64,000 bases of DNA. It comes from Leucaena leucocephala (Eukaryota > Streptophyta > Magnoliopsida > Fabales > Fabaceae). The DNA lies in NCBI GenBank assembly GCA_037074615.1, contig CM073552.1:22792019-22856018 (forward strand). The letters run 5' to 3'. The translations under genes were made by a program, and so were the position numbers. Positions 34,853 through 46,297 of the stretch are shown piece after piece. Numbering within the stretch: the stretch's first letter is position 1; the number at the start of each line of letters is the position of its first letter. Below the pieces are notes generated by a model. It worked only from the letters and a program-made list of their open reading frames with translations. It did not search any database and was not told the DNA's origin.

Positions 34853-34869
34853 GAATCTACTTAAACTTT

Positions 34870-35400
34870 TTTTCCAAAAAATATAGCTTTATCATTGTTG
34901 ATGTTAATTTAAGTAGAATGGGCTTTGATCATTGGATGTGGTGGGGTGTTAAGAGATTACAATAGTAAGTGAATATATTGATTCATCCATTTTATTGGAA
35001 CCTGCGGTGCAGTTGAATTTGAGGAATATGCTATTTTTAAGGGGCTCCAAAGTGCATGGGTTAAAGAATATAAGAAGGTTATACTTAAATTAGATGCTAA
35101 GTATTTCATTGATATGTTGGGGGAAAAGAATATAAGGCAAAGAGACAATTTATTAATTGTGCAGATTGAGAATTTTATGTGCAAACAGTAGGAATTAAAA
35201 TTGCAATTTATATCAAGAGAAATCAACCGGGTTACAGATGCGCTTGTAAAATAATATCTTTCTAGATCTACTATATTTGATATGTGTTCGTAATATTTGT
35301 AGTACTTAGTGACTTTAGAGTATATAGGATTAAATTTTTCAGTAGTGTAATTTCTTTTATATTTAGGCTTTAGCTCTCTCCTGTATCAAAAAAATAGAAA
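34870..35400 (+). pseudogene. LINE 3' end with decayed RNase H-like domain
   Basis: Between about 35000 and 35255 the plus strand encodes IGTCGAVEFEEYAIFKGLQS, AWVKEYKKVILKLDAK, then after one stop ELKLQFISREINRVTDALVK. This is the pattern of the RNase H-like (RVT_3) domain at the end of plant LINE polymerases (acidic residue in LELD, REAN..ADALA). The 3' part has a CTCTCTCCTGTATCAAAAAA-like LINE tail ending near 35400. It is 5'-truncated and inactive. Confidence 0.7.
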
Positions 35401-35782
35401 GGACTTTGATCACTTAAATATAATGATTTTCATTCTAAATTAAAACTGTTGACAAATATTTGAAGTTGTCCGCTGCCCTAATTTATTGTGTAGGAAATAA
35501 CTTATTTGTTTAATTATAAAAATTTTGAATTAGTCATACATGATCTACATCATTTAAAGAAAAAAAAAAGAATGAAGGACATCAATTATATCCTTTTCAG
35601 GTTTCAATTTCAATCTTTTCATGAGAAAAATAGTTAACAAATTGATGTTACTACTAACAAACTGTTGGATGAGGTAGTTAATGCCCTCACCCCTAAATTT
35701 TGAAAGAAATTATATTATAAATTAAATAAAAAATAAATAAATTGTTGCTACGGTTAGATTGACAAAATTGACTTGGGATTTT

Positions 35783-37459
35783 CTAACCTTCCATTACATA
35801 TATATCAGTAACGTCCCTAACTTCATCTTCTGCATCATCAATACTCACACGTTTCATATACACAAAAGCAACACATACGTATACGCAAAAGAACACACAA
35901 CACAAAATCCCCAACATAACATAGTACCTATCCAAATGTGCTTGATCCTTGTGGAAGTTCTTGAACCACCTTCTCAAAATCAAAATACTAGGAATCCCCA
36001 GAATCTTGCCAACGCATGAAACCATGTCTTTTGAAAGCTTCCCAGGATTCCTCAATCTCTCAATCTCATTATCATTTCCGAACAATTCCTCTAACCCACC
36101 CTGGGCAAGCCCTTCCACCAGCCCTAATAGAACAAAGTGAGGACTCAACCATGCCACACTTGTCTTATTATTGGGGTCGTCTTCCTCAACCACTTTGTTT
36201 CTCTCAATCTCCACTTTCCATGCTATCACACAACATATAATAGCACAAACCATTCCACTTCCAATTCTTACTAATGTGATCCCTTGCTTCTTATTAGCCC
36301 CACATAACGTAAATAACAGTATGGTGATTTCATTCACAGCGCTCTTTATCACAATCATGACAGAAAACCGAACCTCCTTCCCCTTTATCCTCAGAGGCTC
36401 CATTTTGGTACCTTGTTCTTGAAACAAAATGTTACCAGTGGCCAACACTAAGCTGTATGCGATGCAGGTAAACATCAAAAGCCACTTCATGTTTCTTAAT
36501 TGTTTTGGGACTGTGGAGGCATCTTCGTGAACTGATTGATCGATAGGTCTGATGCTGATGGCGCAAAAAAGGAACAAGAGACCAGATGATACCATTACAA
36601 TGGCAGAGATTTGGAAAACTCGTACCCACTCAAGTCCTAAAAAGCCGAAGATGCCTATGATGGCTCCGAGAATCCAAGCACTCTGAATCCATATGTTCTT
36701 GCGGATTTCTGTAGATTTTGTCTCCTCAATAATATCGTTGGTCTGGCTTTTTATTGAAGGAATGTTGTAGCTTTCACTTAAATTATGCTCAAGAAATGAC
36801 CTAAGAGGTGGATCTGCTCCTCCCTTTCCTAATGCGAAAAGAAAAGACACCACCAAGAAAAGAGCCCCCTTCTTCTCTTGAGGACTGTGTCTTGCATAGT
36901 ACCATAAAATAATTATTCCCTGTCAAAACATAACAAGTAAATATAGTTAGTCATAGGAGTCCAAGTCCTTGGAAGAAGCCCAAGGTTTTATAAAGCTTGA
37001 GACTGATGACACTTGGCATCATAAGTACTTGATAAAGAAGACTAGGAACTTACTGCAATATAAGAAGCTGTGGAGATGACAATTGCATAAAAACAACGAC
37101 GAAATCTTTGCCTGGTGAAGCGAACAAGAAGTATAGCTGTGAGGGAAGCGAAGCCCTCTTGGAGACACAAGAATATCGCTGCTTCAACTAGTTGATCTTT
37201 TATGGCTTGTTCTGTATAGAATGTTATCAGAATCGACACACATGCGTACTCCACCACGTTGTAGCTTACAAACAAAGCTGTATATGAAGAAGAACACGTA
37301 CAGAAGAAATAATGAATATAATTTAAAGTATAACTCTGTGTGTGTGTGTGTGTATGAGTGTTTTAATCAAATTAAAGGCCCATGGTACAAAGGATATGAT
37401 ATGATCTTACCCCAGCTGAAGAAGGCACTCGGACTTGGAAGGACATTAATGGTCTCCAT
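35783..37459 (-). CDS. NPF (NRT1/PTR family) transporter copy C, the only intact copy
   Basis: Predicted membrane transporter of the NPF/POT family, whose members carry nitrate, peptides, hormones or other metabolites; the substrate cannot be read here. Exons are 37459-37411, 37277-37054 and 36919-35783, giving 469 residues, shorter than typical NPFs (550-600). The N-terminus is about 16 residues shorter than in B and E because exon 1 has lost an in-frame segment. Family marks: GKGG at 122-125, NILFQEQGTKM at 254-264, GITLVRIGSG at 304-313, RRWF near 417-420, HLDRYY near 429-434, and many hydrophobic helices. The canonical ExxER proton motif of helix 1 reads NVVEY (23-27), so its first Glu and its Arg are missing. 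The GGxKP motif is GGADP. Splice sites are canonical. It is probably functional as a protein, though transport by the usual proton mechanism is doubtful. Confidence 0.85.
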
Positions 37460-39491
37460 TATGAACTATAATGGACGATGTTGAATGCTGCAACGTTTAT
37501 GATACAATTCGTTCCCGATTAATGTCAAACTTAATCGCTCGGTCTCATGTTTGGAGATATATATATAGAGAGAGAGAGAGGAACTTGATGTAAATTTTTT
37601 CCTAAACCAAATATGTTGTATTATCATTCTTTGATAACATCTTGAGAATATAAACTAAGACTAAATCAAGTTCATCGTTTGTCTGGATCAAACCTTGAAA
37701 CTTTGCGTTCCACAGTGGATCATTTTTTATTTATATAGTTTTGATTATCTCTCGTCAACTAGAACAACAAATTGATCCACGAGATTATCATGGGATTAAA
37801 GCCAGGTTTTCACAGTTAATCTAAATTTATGAATTGGTCTGGTCAAAGAGAAAGAAACAAAGAAAACCTCGTGAATTTGACTTCATGCGTTTACCTAGTC
37901 CAATCACACATGCAACTTGCAGAGTCGCATGCATGTCCATGATTTGACTAGCATTAATCTATCTATTTATAAATTTGAAAATTCGTATATATATAATTTA
38001 ACTTTCATTTTTTTTCTTTACAGTGAAAGTTATCTTTAATAAATGTGTCTGGATTCCATTTTTCTTCCAGTCACATTAATATATATATGTAGAAATAGTA
38101 ATTTTTACCAACAAACACTTGGCTCAATTGGTAAAGATGTACAATCAACATACATGATTCTTAAGATTTAAACCCTGGATGCAGTAGCGTTAAATTTTAT
38201 TAGGAGAGTTTATCACCTGAAGGGTCTCACAAGTGCTCGATCTGAATCAGTCAGTTGCACAGACACTTGTTAATAGAGGATACTAGATGGCTAAATTACA
38301 TAAAAGAAGAAGAAATGGTAAACTTTGACGACAGGGTTATTATGGATTTTAAATTTGAAGTTGACAATGCAACTTCACATTTGAATGTTACTCAAATTTT
38401 TTTTTTTGGTTACATACTCAAAAATAAATAAATAGATAAAAACCATGCCACGTGACATTGTAAGCTTATTAGGCCTTTATGCTAACATTTATTATAATAT
38501 GAAACGTAAACCCAATCTCCCCAGCATGTGGACCTGTACTTTCTGTCCCAAGTAAACAAGAAGTTATAATGCTCTGGCCCTGTTGGTTTCATAGAGTGCA
38601 GTTTTTTTTAATGAATTGTTCTCCTTCCGCTTTTATTGACCTTGTGTTCATTTATTAATCTTATAATATGTAACCAAAAAAAAATTAATCTTATAATACA
38701 AGTATTAGGACGTAATCTTCGAAAATTCTGAACTCTCTCCCCTATAAATATATAATTGAAAAGAAGACGGAAATTTAAAATAAATAAAAGATAGAAATGG
38801 TTTGAGGAGAGTAAAGTAATCTAATTGCGTTAACTATAATGAAGGGTAATGTGATTCTATATACACGTAACTATATTAAACTTTAGAGAACAAAAAGAAG
38901 TAATTGCTTTTGCTGCATTTAACTCATGCTCTCTCTCCCTCGACATGTATAAGTATTGGATCATGTTAATGTTAGTGACTCGCGTTGGTGTTTGCCAGGC
39001 TTGGTGGTTCCACAAGTTGATCAATTATATTAGAGAGGATGACATTTAAGATTTTTTTTTTGAATAATAAGCTGGATATCACTACAAAGGATCAAAGAAA
39101 TTACAAAAGATTACCCTCTCTCATCAAGATCCACCCTAGTTAGCTCCAGTAGAGACTGATTAAGGATACAAAAACGACCGTCCAACCAATGTGACAGTCG
39201 GCCTTGCAAGATGATCAGCTTCTACTAAATTTTGCCTATAAGTATATTTAAATAAAAACTGCCAATTGCTATGTAACATTGATCTAGTATCATCTATAAT
39301 ATCCCTAAAGGAATGATTATTGTTGCATCCTCTAACAAAAAATCAATTGCTTCCAAACAAGGATACATTTAAGTTTTAAAAGGTTGAATAAATGACAGTT
39401 AGGTTTTTCTGATAAACGAGTTGTAAATATTAATTCAAATTTCGTAGATCAATGATATAGAATCATGTTGACTACGTACTCAACATGAACC
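37460..39491. other. spacer upstream of NPF copy C
   Basis: Probable promoter of copy C close to 37460-37600, then repeats. A tRNA-like SINE candidate lies at 38112-38275. Segments at 38700-38960 and 38961-39030 recur near 46640-47050 and 42302-42365 respectively, as parts of duplicated flanks of copies D and E. No gene was seen. Confidence 0.5.
38112..38275 (+). mobile_element. possible tRNA-derived SINE
   Basis: CTTGGCTCAATTGGTAAAG resembles a tRNA head with A box, and GATTTAAACCCTGG a B box. The body ends CAAGTGCTCGATCTGAATCA. Flanks share only a short ACACTTG, so the boundaries are uncertain. Confidence 0.4.
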
Positions 39492-40520
39492 CTACTTGCT
39501 AGCAGTGCCATTACTAGTTTCATCTACTTCTGCACTATCATCAGACACAACTCTGATATACAAGAAAGCGACGGTAACGTAAATGAAAAAGAACGCACTA
39601 GACAACATTGCCAACATTAAATCTTTGTGAACTGATGAATGAGCCATAATAGGTTCAGTAGTAATGTTGGAGCCGAAGAGGAACAAGAGACCGGATGATA
39701 TCATGACTATAAGTGAGACTTGCAAAACTTGTGGCCACTTTAAGTCCCAAAAAGCCAAAGATAGCTATCATGGCTCCCACAATCCAAGCACTTTGAACCC
39801 ATATGTTCTTGTAAATTTCTGCTCTTGTTCTTTCAGCGAAACTTGAACTTGCCCATAAATTATGCTCAAGAAATTACTTGAGAACTGGATCAGCTCCTCC
39901 CTTTCCCATTGCAAAAAGACAAGATGCCACTAAGAAAAGAGGCACGTTCTTCTCATCATGATGGGCTTTCTGTCTGCAGTATGACAATAAAATTATTACT
40001 CCCTGTCAAAACATAACAACATAATTATATATATATATATAGTTAGTCAGTCGTCATCATCGCATCCTGAGTCTTGATGGAAAAAGCGTGGATATATATA
40101 TACTTACTGTAATATATGAAGCTGTTGAGAAGACAATGGCATAAAAACGAAGACCAGATCTTTCACCTGTGAAACGAGCAAAAACCGTAGTTGCGAAGGA
40201 AGCGAGACCTTCTTGCACACAAACGAGTATGGCTGCTTCCGCTATATGAGTTTTCATATATAGCTGCTCTCGTGTAGAAGGTTATAATGATCGAGAGACA
40301 TGCATACTCCACCATGTGGTAGCTTGCAGCCAAACCTTCATATATGAATATAATTAATAAGGAAGAAATTAAACTAATGAATTCAAGGCTGATCAAGTTT
40401 CAAATGATGTTAAGTACCCCAGGTGAAGAAGGCACTAGGAGTGAAAAGGAAGTTGTGATCATGCAGCCATCCATTTGTAGCTTGGGCTACTCCTGAGGAT
40501 CTTTCATAAATTATTTCCAC
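39492..40520 (-). pseudogene. NPF (NRT1/PTR) transporter copy D, internally deleted
   Basis: Exon 1 has GTG (40518-40520) where the start codon should be. Exon 2 has a small insertion that breaks the frame after TFYTRAAI. Exon 3 has an in-frame TAA after GGADPVLK, a frameshift at GFLGLK, and a deletion of roughly 700 bp. The deletion joins SSVHKD directly to LMLAMLSSAFFFIYVTVAFLY near the C-terminus. The ends resemble copy E more than B or C (WLHDHNFLFTPSAFFTW). It cannot make a transporter. Confidence 0.87.
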
Positions 40521-40955
40521 TATGAACTGTTGAACATTGTACTAATTTATATATATATATATAGACCAAGTTAATGCTGCAATGCTTGTGATCGAAAGCC
40601 TTATTCCATAAGATTAGATGAGCTCATGCATCGCTCTCTCTCAAGTCCCCATACAAATGTTCTTTAATTTCCTTCTTACTACCTTGTCTACCCGAAAGTC
40701 GTGTAATCCTAAGTGAGTGGTGTTGCAGATATTTGCTAGGGTTGGGTGGTCCCACAGAAGATTATCACATTTAATAACCACCTGCACAAATCACTGTCAG
40801 CGTCATCATTATATGCAGTTATCCCCCCCATTCACAAATCACTGTTATATTAATAAATTCGATTACATGTGTCTGTCGTGTTAAATATAGGGACAAAAGG
40901 ATAACACGAAAATGGCTTCTAATGCTCTACTCTGTAATGCTTTCTCTTATTACCT

Positions 40956-41195
40956 TCAAATGTCCCAACCTACCATTCTTTTTATTTTATTTGAATCATT
41001 AGATTTTACATAAAATAAATGATATTTTGATATCTTACGGGTGAAAAATGGTGTAGCATGCCGCTGATTGGTAACCAATACATCAGTATCCAAACAAACA
41101 TAATTCTCCGGCGGTTGCTTCTTCCACTTGTTCTCGTCCTTCTCGTTGAAAATGAAGATCTTATGTTTGAACTTGTCATGATCAGTGGACTCCAT
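40956..41195 (-). other. unidentified small open frame, partly from a repeat arm
   Basis: A 79-codon frame starting MESTDHDKFKHKIFIFNEKD and continuing KWKKQPPENYVCLDTDVLVT. The composition looks protein-like, with a charged non-repetitive segment, but I do not recognise it. The last 30 codons (40978-41060) lie in sequence matching one arm of the inverted-repeat element at 45005-45235. It could be a gene fragment carried or cut by a transposon. A coding function is not shown. Confidence 0.25.
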
Positions 41196-41455
41196 TAGCT
41201 CGTAAACCCCACATGAACAATTTCTTTAGCTCGAGCACCTTCCATAGTTCACTTGCATCTGTTCTTCCATAGAAGCCAACAGATGAGGCTAAAAACTATG
41301 ACCATCTACTATTCTATATTTATAGGAATTTCCGAACAAAAAAAGGGTCACGTTTTATTATATAAAAGCTTCGAGAACTGTGTGAGCCTTAATCATCTAT
41401 GACTTAAAGCATACAACCTCAACCTAATTCCACAAACATGTATGTGGATCTACGG

Positions 41456-41826
41456 GTACGGTTTGGTATGATGAAAGAATTTTTGACAAAAGTAAAAGTA
41501 AAAATGGAGTTAAGCTGTAAATAGGCTTTAATTATTTGGTAGAATAAAAATAATTATAGAATTTATGTATATTTTTTTATAATTTGGGATAAAATAGTTT
41601 AAAATATTTTTTTATAACTTGGGAATAGTTAAAGTTGTCCATAAATTTTATAACTTAGGATAAAATAGTTTAAAATATTTTACTTCCATTTCAATTATTT
41701 CATTTCCCAACATTTTTTATGGAACTGAAATGGCCCAAAATATTAGAAGTGAAAATGATTTCCATTGTACCAATAATAAAAATAGAAGATTCTACTTTTA
41801 TTTCCATTGTACCAAACATGGCCTAA
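41456..41826. mobile_element. MITE-like repeat
   Basis: The left end reads GGTTTGGTATGATGAAAG. The right end on the opposite strand reads GTTTGGTACAATGGAAA, imperfect inverted ends. Internal AAATAGTTTAAAATATTTT units occur twice. No certain target duplication. Confidence 0.45.
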
Positions 41827-42500
41827 GCTTTTTGTGCCCAAACAAAGCCTTACGCCTGATTCTCTAAAGAATAAAACTCAAACTCAATTTTGGGCCCAAA
41901 CAAAGTCTTTAGCTTCAAAGATAAACCCATTGATTACTGAGGTTAGATTTAACGAAAAGAGTTAATTTATCATAATATAATAAATTAAAATTTAAATATC
42001 TGTTAAGAGATATACTTATAGTTAGTATCCAAGAGTATTCTGAATAGAATTATCTCTACTGATATTTATACTTCAAAGAAAGAAAGAAAAAAAGATGAAC
42101 CGTTGGTTTCATAAAGCCTTTTCTTTTTAATGGATTTTTTTTGCATATTCTTTTGGATTCCAAGGTTCTTCACTTCTTCTTCCCCGGAAAGAAAAAGTTG
42201 TAACTTTTCTGTGGGACGCAATCTTGGTATCTAATGACATATATAAGTGGGCATTTATCACCCCTCTTTTTTTTTATACATTTTATTGGCCCTCTCCAAG
42301 GTCATGTTAATGTTAGTCACTCGCGCTTGTGTTCTTGGGGATACTCACAAGTTGATCAACATCGTCTATAACTAATCTGCAATATTGACAAAGTATATAT
42401 ACGATACAAAAGAAAAGTCTAATTTAAACAACAGAAATTACTCAACAGTACTACAAACTACAGACATATGCTCAAAAGTTAACTAATTTCTTAATTAAAA

Positions 42501-44617
42501 TCATGTTGACTCAACATGAACCATAGCAATGGCGCCATTACTAACTTCATCTTCTGCATCACCAATACTCATAAGTTTCATAGACACAACAGCAACACCA
42601 ACGTAGATGCAAAAGAACACACAAGACAAAATCCCCAACATTAAATAGTACCTATCCAAGTGGCTTTGGTCTTTGTCAAAGTTCTTGAACCACCTTCTCA
42701 CTATCAAAATACTAGGAATCCCCAGGATATAGCCAACGCATGAAACCATGTCTTTTGAAAGCTTCCCTGGATTCCTAAATCTCTGGTTCTCACCATCATT
42801 GGGCCAGTTTAGAAACTTTCTATACCAAGGTTTTAAAAGGACTTCTGACCTAAACCTTAGTTTAGAAAAATTTTAAAACAAACAGCTATATTTGTCTAAA
42901 ATGATTTTTGGACTAAACCATAGTTTAAAATCAAAATTTTAAATAAGCAACTGAGACTAGATTTTAGAACAGTAAAAGAGTTTATGAACTACCCAATTAT
43001 TATTTTACCCTTACTTTTTCTTACACCCTCTCTCCTCTCTCCTATTTCTTCTCTCTTCTCTATCCTCTCTCCTCTCTCTTCTCCACCCTCTCTCTTCTCT
43101 TTTCTCCACCATCTCTCCTCTCTCATCTCTCATATTTTTAATAAAATCATACCCTTTATCATAATTTATCAATCACAAAAGTCCTTCTGATAATAACTAT
43201 CCAAACACTCATTTATTCAAAACTACATTTTTTTCCATAAATTCTTCTTCAAGAGCCCTTTTTCAAAAGTTGTCTAAAACCTTTTTTTTTCCTATAAACC
43301 ATTTTCTAAAATCCTATCTAAACATACACATTATCATTTCCAAACAATTCCTCTAACCCACTCAGGGCAAGCCCTTCAACAAGTCCTAAAAGAACATAGT
43401 GAGGAAACAACCATGCCACACTTTTCTTGGGGTCGTTTTCATCAAACATTTTTTTTTTCTCGATCTCTACTTTCCATGCTATACCACAGCATATAATAGC
43501 ACAAACCATTCCACTTCCAATTCTTACTAATGTGATCCCTTGTTTTTTATTAGCCCAAAATAAACCAAATATGAGTATGGCGATTTCATTCACAGCGCTC
43601 TTTATCACTATCACGAAAGAAAACCGCACCTCTTTCCCCGTTATCTTCAGAGGCTCCATTTTAGTACCTTGTTCTTGAAACAAAATGTTGCCGGTGGCCA
43701 ACACTAAGCTGTATGCGATGCAGCTAAACATCAAAAGCCACTTCATGTTTCTCCCTGCTCGTTTTGGGACGATGGTGATGGCATCTTTGTGAACTGATGA
43801 ATGAGCCATAGGGTTGGAGCCGAAAAGGAACAAGAGACCAGATGGTATCATGACTATAATTGAGACTCCCAAAACTAGTGGCCACTTAAGTCCCAAGAAG
43901 CCAAAGATAGCTACTATGGCTCCCACAATCCAAGCACTTTGAACCCTTATGTTCTTGTAAATTTCTGCTGATGGTTTTCTTTCAGCGGAGCTTGCACAAG
44001 AACTGACTTGAGAACTGGATCAGCCCCTCCCTTTCCTATTGCGAAAAGACAAGATACCACTAAGTAAAGAGGCACGTTCCTGTCTTGATGTTCGGGTTTT
44101 TGTCTGGCATAGGACCACAAAATTATGACTCCCTGTGAAAACATATATAGTTAGTCGTTGTCATCTCATCTTGAATCTGGATAAAAATATAAGAAAGCGT
44201 GGATATATATAGATACTTACTGTAATATATGAAGCTGTTGAGAAGACGATGGCAAAAAAACGACGACCAGATCTTTCCCCGGTGAAGCGAGCAAGAGCTA
44301 TAGCTGCGAAGGAAGCGAGGCCTTCTTTTACACAAACGACTATGGCTGCTTCCGCGAGACGAGTTTTCATAGCTTCTTTTGTGTATATGGGTACAATGAT
44401 CGAGAGACATGCATACTCCACCATGTAGTAGCTTGCAGCCAAACCTGCATATATGAATATATAATTAATAAGGAAGAAATTAAACTAATGAATTCAAGGC
44501 TCGATTTCAAATGATGTTACCCCAGGTGAAGAAGACACTAGGAGTGAAAAGGAGATGATCATGAAGCCATCCATTAGTAGCTTGGGCTCTTGAGGATCTC
44601 CTAGAAAAGGTTTCCAT
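42501..44617 (-). pseudogene. NPF (NRT1/PTR) transporter copy E, frameshifted and interrupted
   Basis: Exon 1 (44617-44521) encodes METFSRRSSRAQATNGWLHD and the rest of the N-terminus with an intact ATG. Exon 2 is 44444-44221, with SYYMVEYACLSI and TGERSGRRFFAIVFSTASYI. In exon 3 a small deletion after GGADPVLKSVL shifts the frame. The homology resumes in another frame at VQSAWIVGAIVAIFGF and runs well through NILFQEQGTKMEP and GLEELFGND. There a 529-bp repeat insertion (42801-43329) breaks it. The end, MVSCVGYILGIPSIL to VHVEST, lies beyond the insertion and stops at 42501. Two independent lesions make it a pseudogene. Confidence 0.87.
42801..43329. mobile_element. 529-bp repeat inserted in NPF copy E exon 3
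   Basis: The flanks are ACCATCATT (42792-42800) and ATTATCATT (43330-43338), an imperfect 9-bp target duplication. The intact copy C shows the uninterrupted sequence at this point. The ends are weakly inverted (CAGTTTAGAAA and TGTTTAGATA). The centre is a long CT-rich run (43020-43130). It is related to 29022-29625. Low-complexity open frames inside are not genes. Confidence 0.8.
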
Positions 44618-46009
44618 TATGAACTATTATTTACTGATTATCTCTACTGTTGGACACTAATTTATGTATATTTATGGACCAACTTAGTTATGAATACAAA
44701 CAATGGTTCTTCTTAGCTCAAATGTGCTTTCCCATTTCTCACCCCCATCTTCTACCCGAAAGTCATGTAATCCCTACTGAGTCAAGTCAATGTTAGCTCT
44801 GGCTACAATATTTTCTAGGGTTGGGTGGTCCCGCACCAGATTATCACATTTAATTACCACCCAATCCCAACCCTCGTAGCGCACACGGCGGCATCATCAC
44901 GTAGTTATCAACCTAATCCCAATGGATTTAAGGTCTCCTTTTTTTCCCCTAGTAGGATTTGGGGTCTCTAATATGGCTCTCTCTAATGTTCCAACCTCTC
45001 AAATATTTTTTTATTATTAAATTCTATATAAGATGAGTGATATTTTTAGATATTATTGGCATGAAATGATGCATTTTTTTTTAAATTTTTATTTTCAAAT
45101 TAAAAATACTCTAAAATTGTGCGTTTTATTTTTGAAAAAAAAATTGTAAAAAAAATTAAAATGGCAACATTTCATACCCATAAGATATCACAGTGCCAAT
45201 TAGATATAAAATCTATTGATCAAAAGAAAAAACAGAAACATTTGAAAAGTTAGGTATTACAAAGAGCGTTAGAGATTATTAGAGGAAGGTACATTAGAGG
45301 CCATAAGCCCTAATATAACATATCTCAACTTCATTTAACCTTCAAACAGCCATACTTACTATTATTTTTATTTTATGATGAAAAAATATGATTGATATCA
45401 AAAACTGTGTAGATAAATCAGAATAAAAAGCTAGTCGTGGAAGACTTCAAAAGACTGGACTAAGAAAATAATTGTGTGTGTATATATATGTGTGTATGTG
45501 TGTGTGTAATAAATCACTGGAAGGCTTTCCAGCAGAGTTTGAGGTATCTATAAATTGCAAGTTAACTACACAATTTTTTTTCTAAGTATAAGTATCTTAT
45601 TATTATAGGTAATCTTATTCGAGGTATTATTCAGTACTAAATATGGGCACCTAACCTAGTGATAATTTGAATTTTAATTTATCATATTATAAGAAACTAG
45701 TCACTTTTGTTAGACCTAATATTTAGTGGTAGTTAATGAGAAAATTTGACTTTATAAATTTATTGTGACGCTAGCCTTAATTGCCTCTATAAATTTATTG
45801 TGACGCTACTTGGGCCTTAATCATATGACTTAAACCATAAAACCTCAGCCCAATTCCACCAACATGTATGTGGATCTAATCTTTTGGTCCGAATCTAAGA
45901 ATAAAACCCAAACCCAATTTCGCCAACACGCGAGTGGATCTAAATTTTCTGGCCCAAATAAAGATTTTAGCTTCAAAGAAGAACCCGTTGGTTTCATAAA
46001 GCTTTTTTT
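44618..46009. other. gene-free interval upstream of NPF copy E
   Basis: Likely former promoter of copy E. It contains the inverted-repeat element at 45005-45235, a short tandem duplication at about 45750-45812 (two copies of TATAAATTTATTGTGACGCT), and a segment at 45825-45890 matching 41385-41450. No gene was seen. Confidence 0.5.
45005..45235. mobile_element. inverted-repeat element (MITE-like)
   Basis: The left arm includes AAATTCTATATAAGATGAGT and GGCATGAAATGATGC. The right arm, read on the other strand, includes AGATTTTATATCTAATTGGC and GGTATGAAATGTTGCC. The arms of about 70 bp could form a hairpin around an AT-rich loop. A single arm of the same family lies at 40978-41060. Confidence 0.6.
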
Positions 46010-46289
46010 AACTCATCGTACGTAGGTTCAACAACTGACAAAAATATTATATAACTATTTAGACTGTGTTCGATCTATAGGGAATATTATTTTATTATAG
46101 TTCCAGTCGCGGCGCTTGGGGAGGCATTCTAACTCTTGGGTGCCTAAGTTTATACCTGAGGGTAATAGACGGCTTGCCCTGTCCGATATTAATATCACCT
46201 ATGAGGAAGAGAGACTTCGCCCTGCCTTTAGATCGTGGATGAGCTCAACCTCTTTTCAAAAAATTTTGTAACAAAAAAATAATAAAAAA
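46010..46289 (+). mobile_element. SINE (family 2)
   Basis: The head is TCATCGTACGTAGGTTCAAC, the B box GTGTTCGATC, the core TAACTCTTGGGTGCC and GGGTAATAGACGGCTT, and the tail A-rich. Flanked by near-matching ATAAAGCTTTTTTT (45996-46009) and ATAAAGCCTTTTTTTTT (from 46290). Confidence 0.85.
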
Positions 46290-46297
46290 ATAAAGCC

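Noticed and set aside
42984..43190. Open frame with Leu-Ser-Ser-Pro-rich sequence inside the insertion in NPF copy E
   Set aside because: Translation of the CT-rich core of the mobile repeat.
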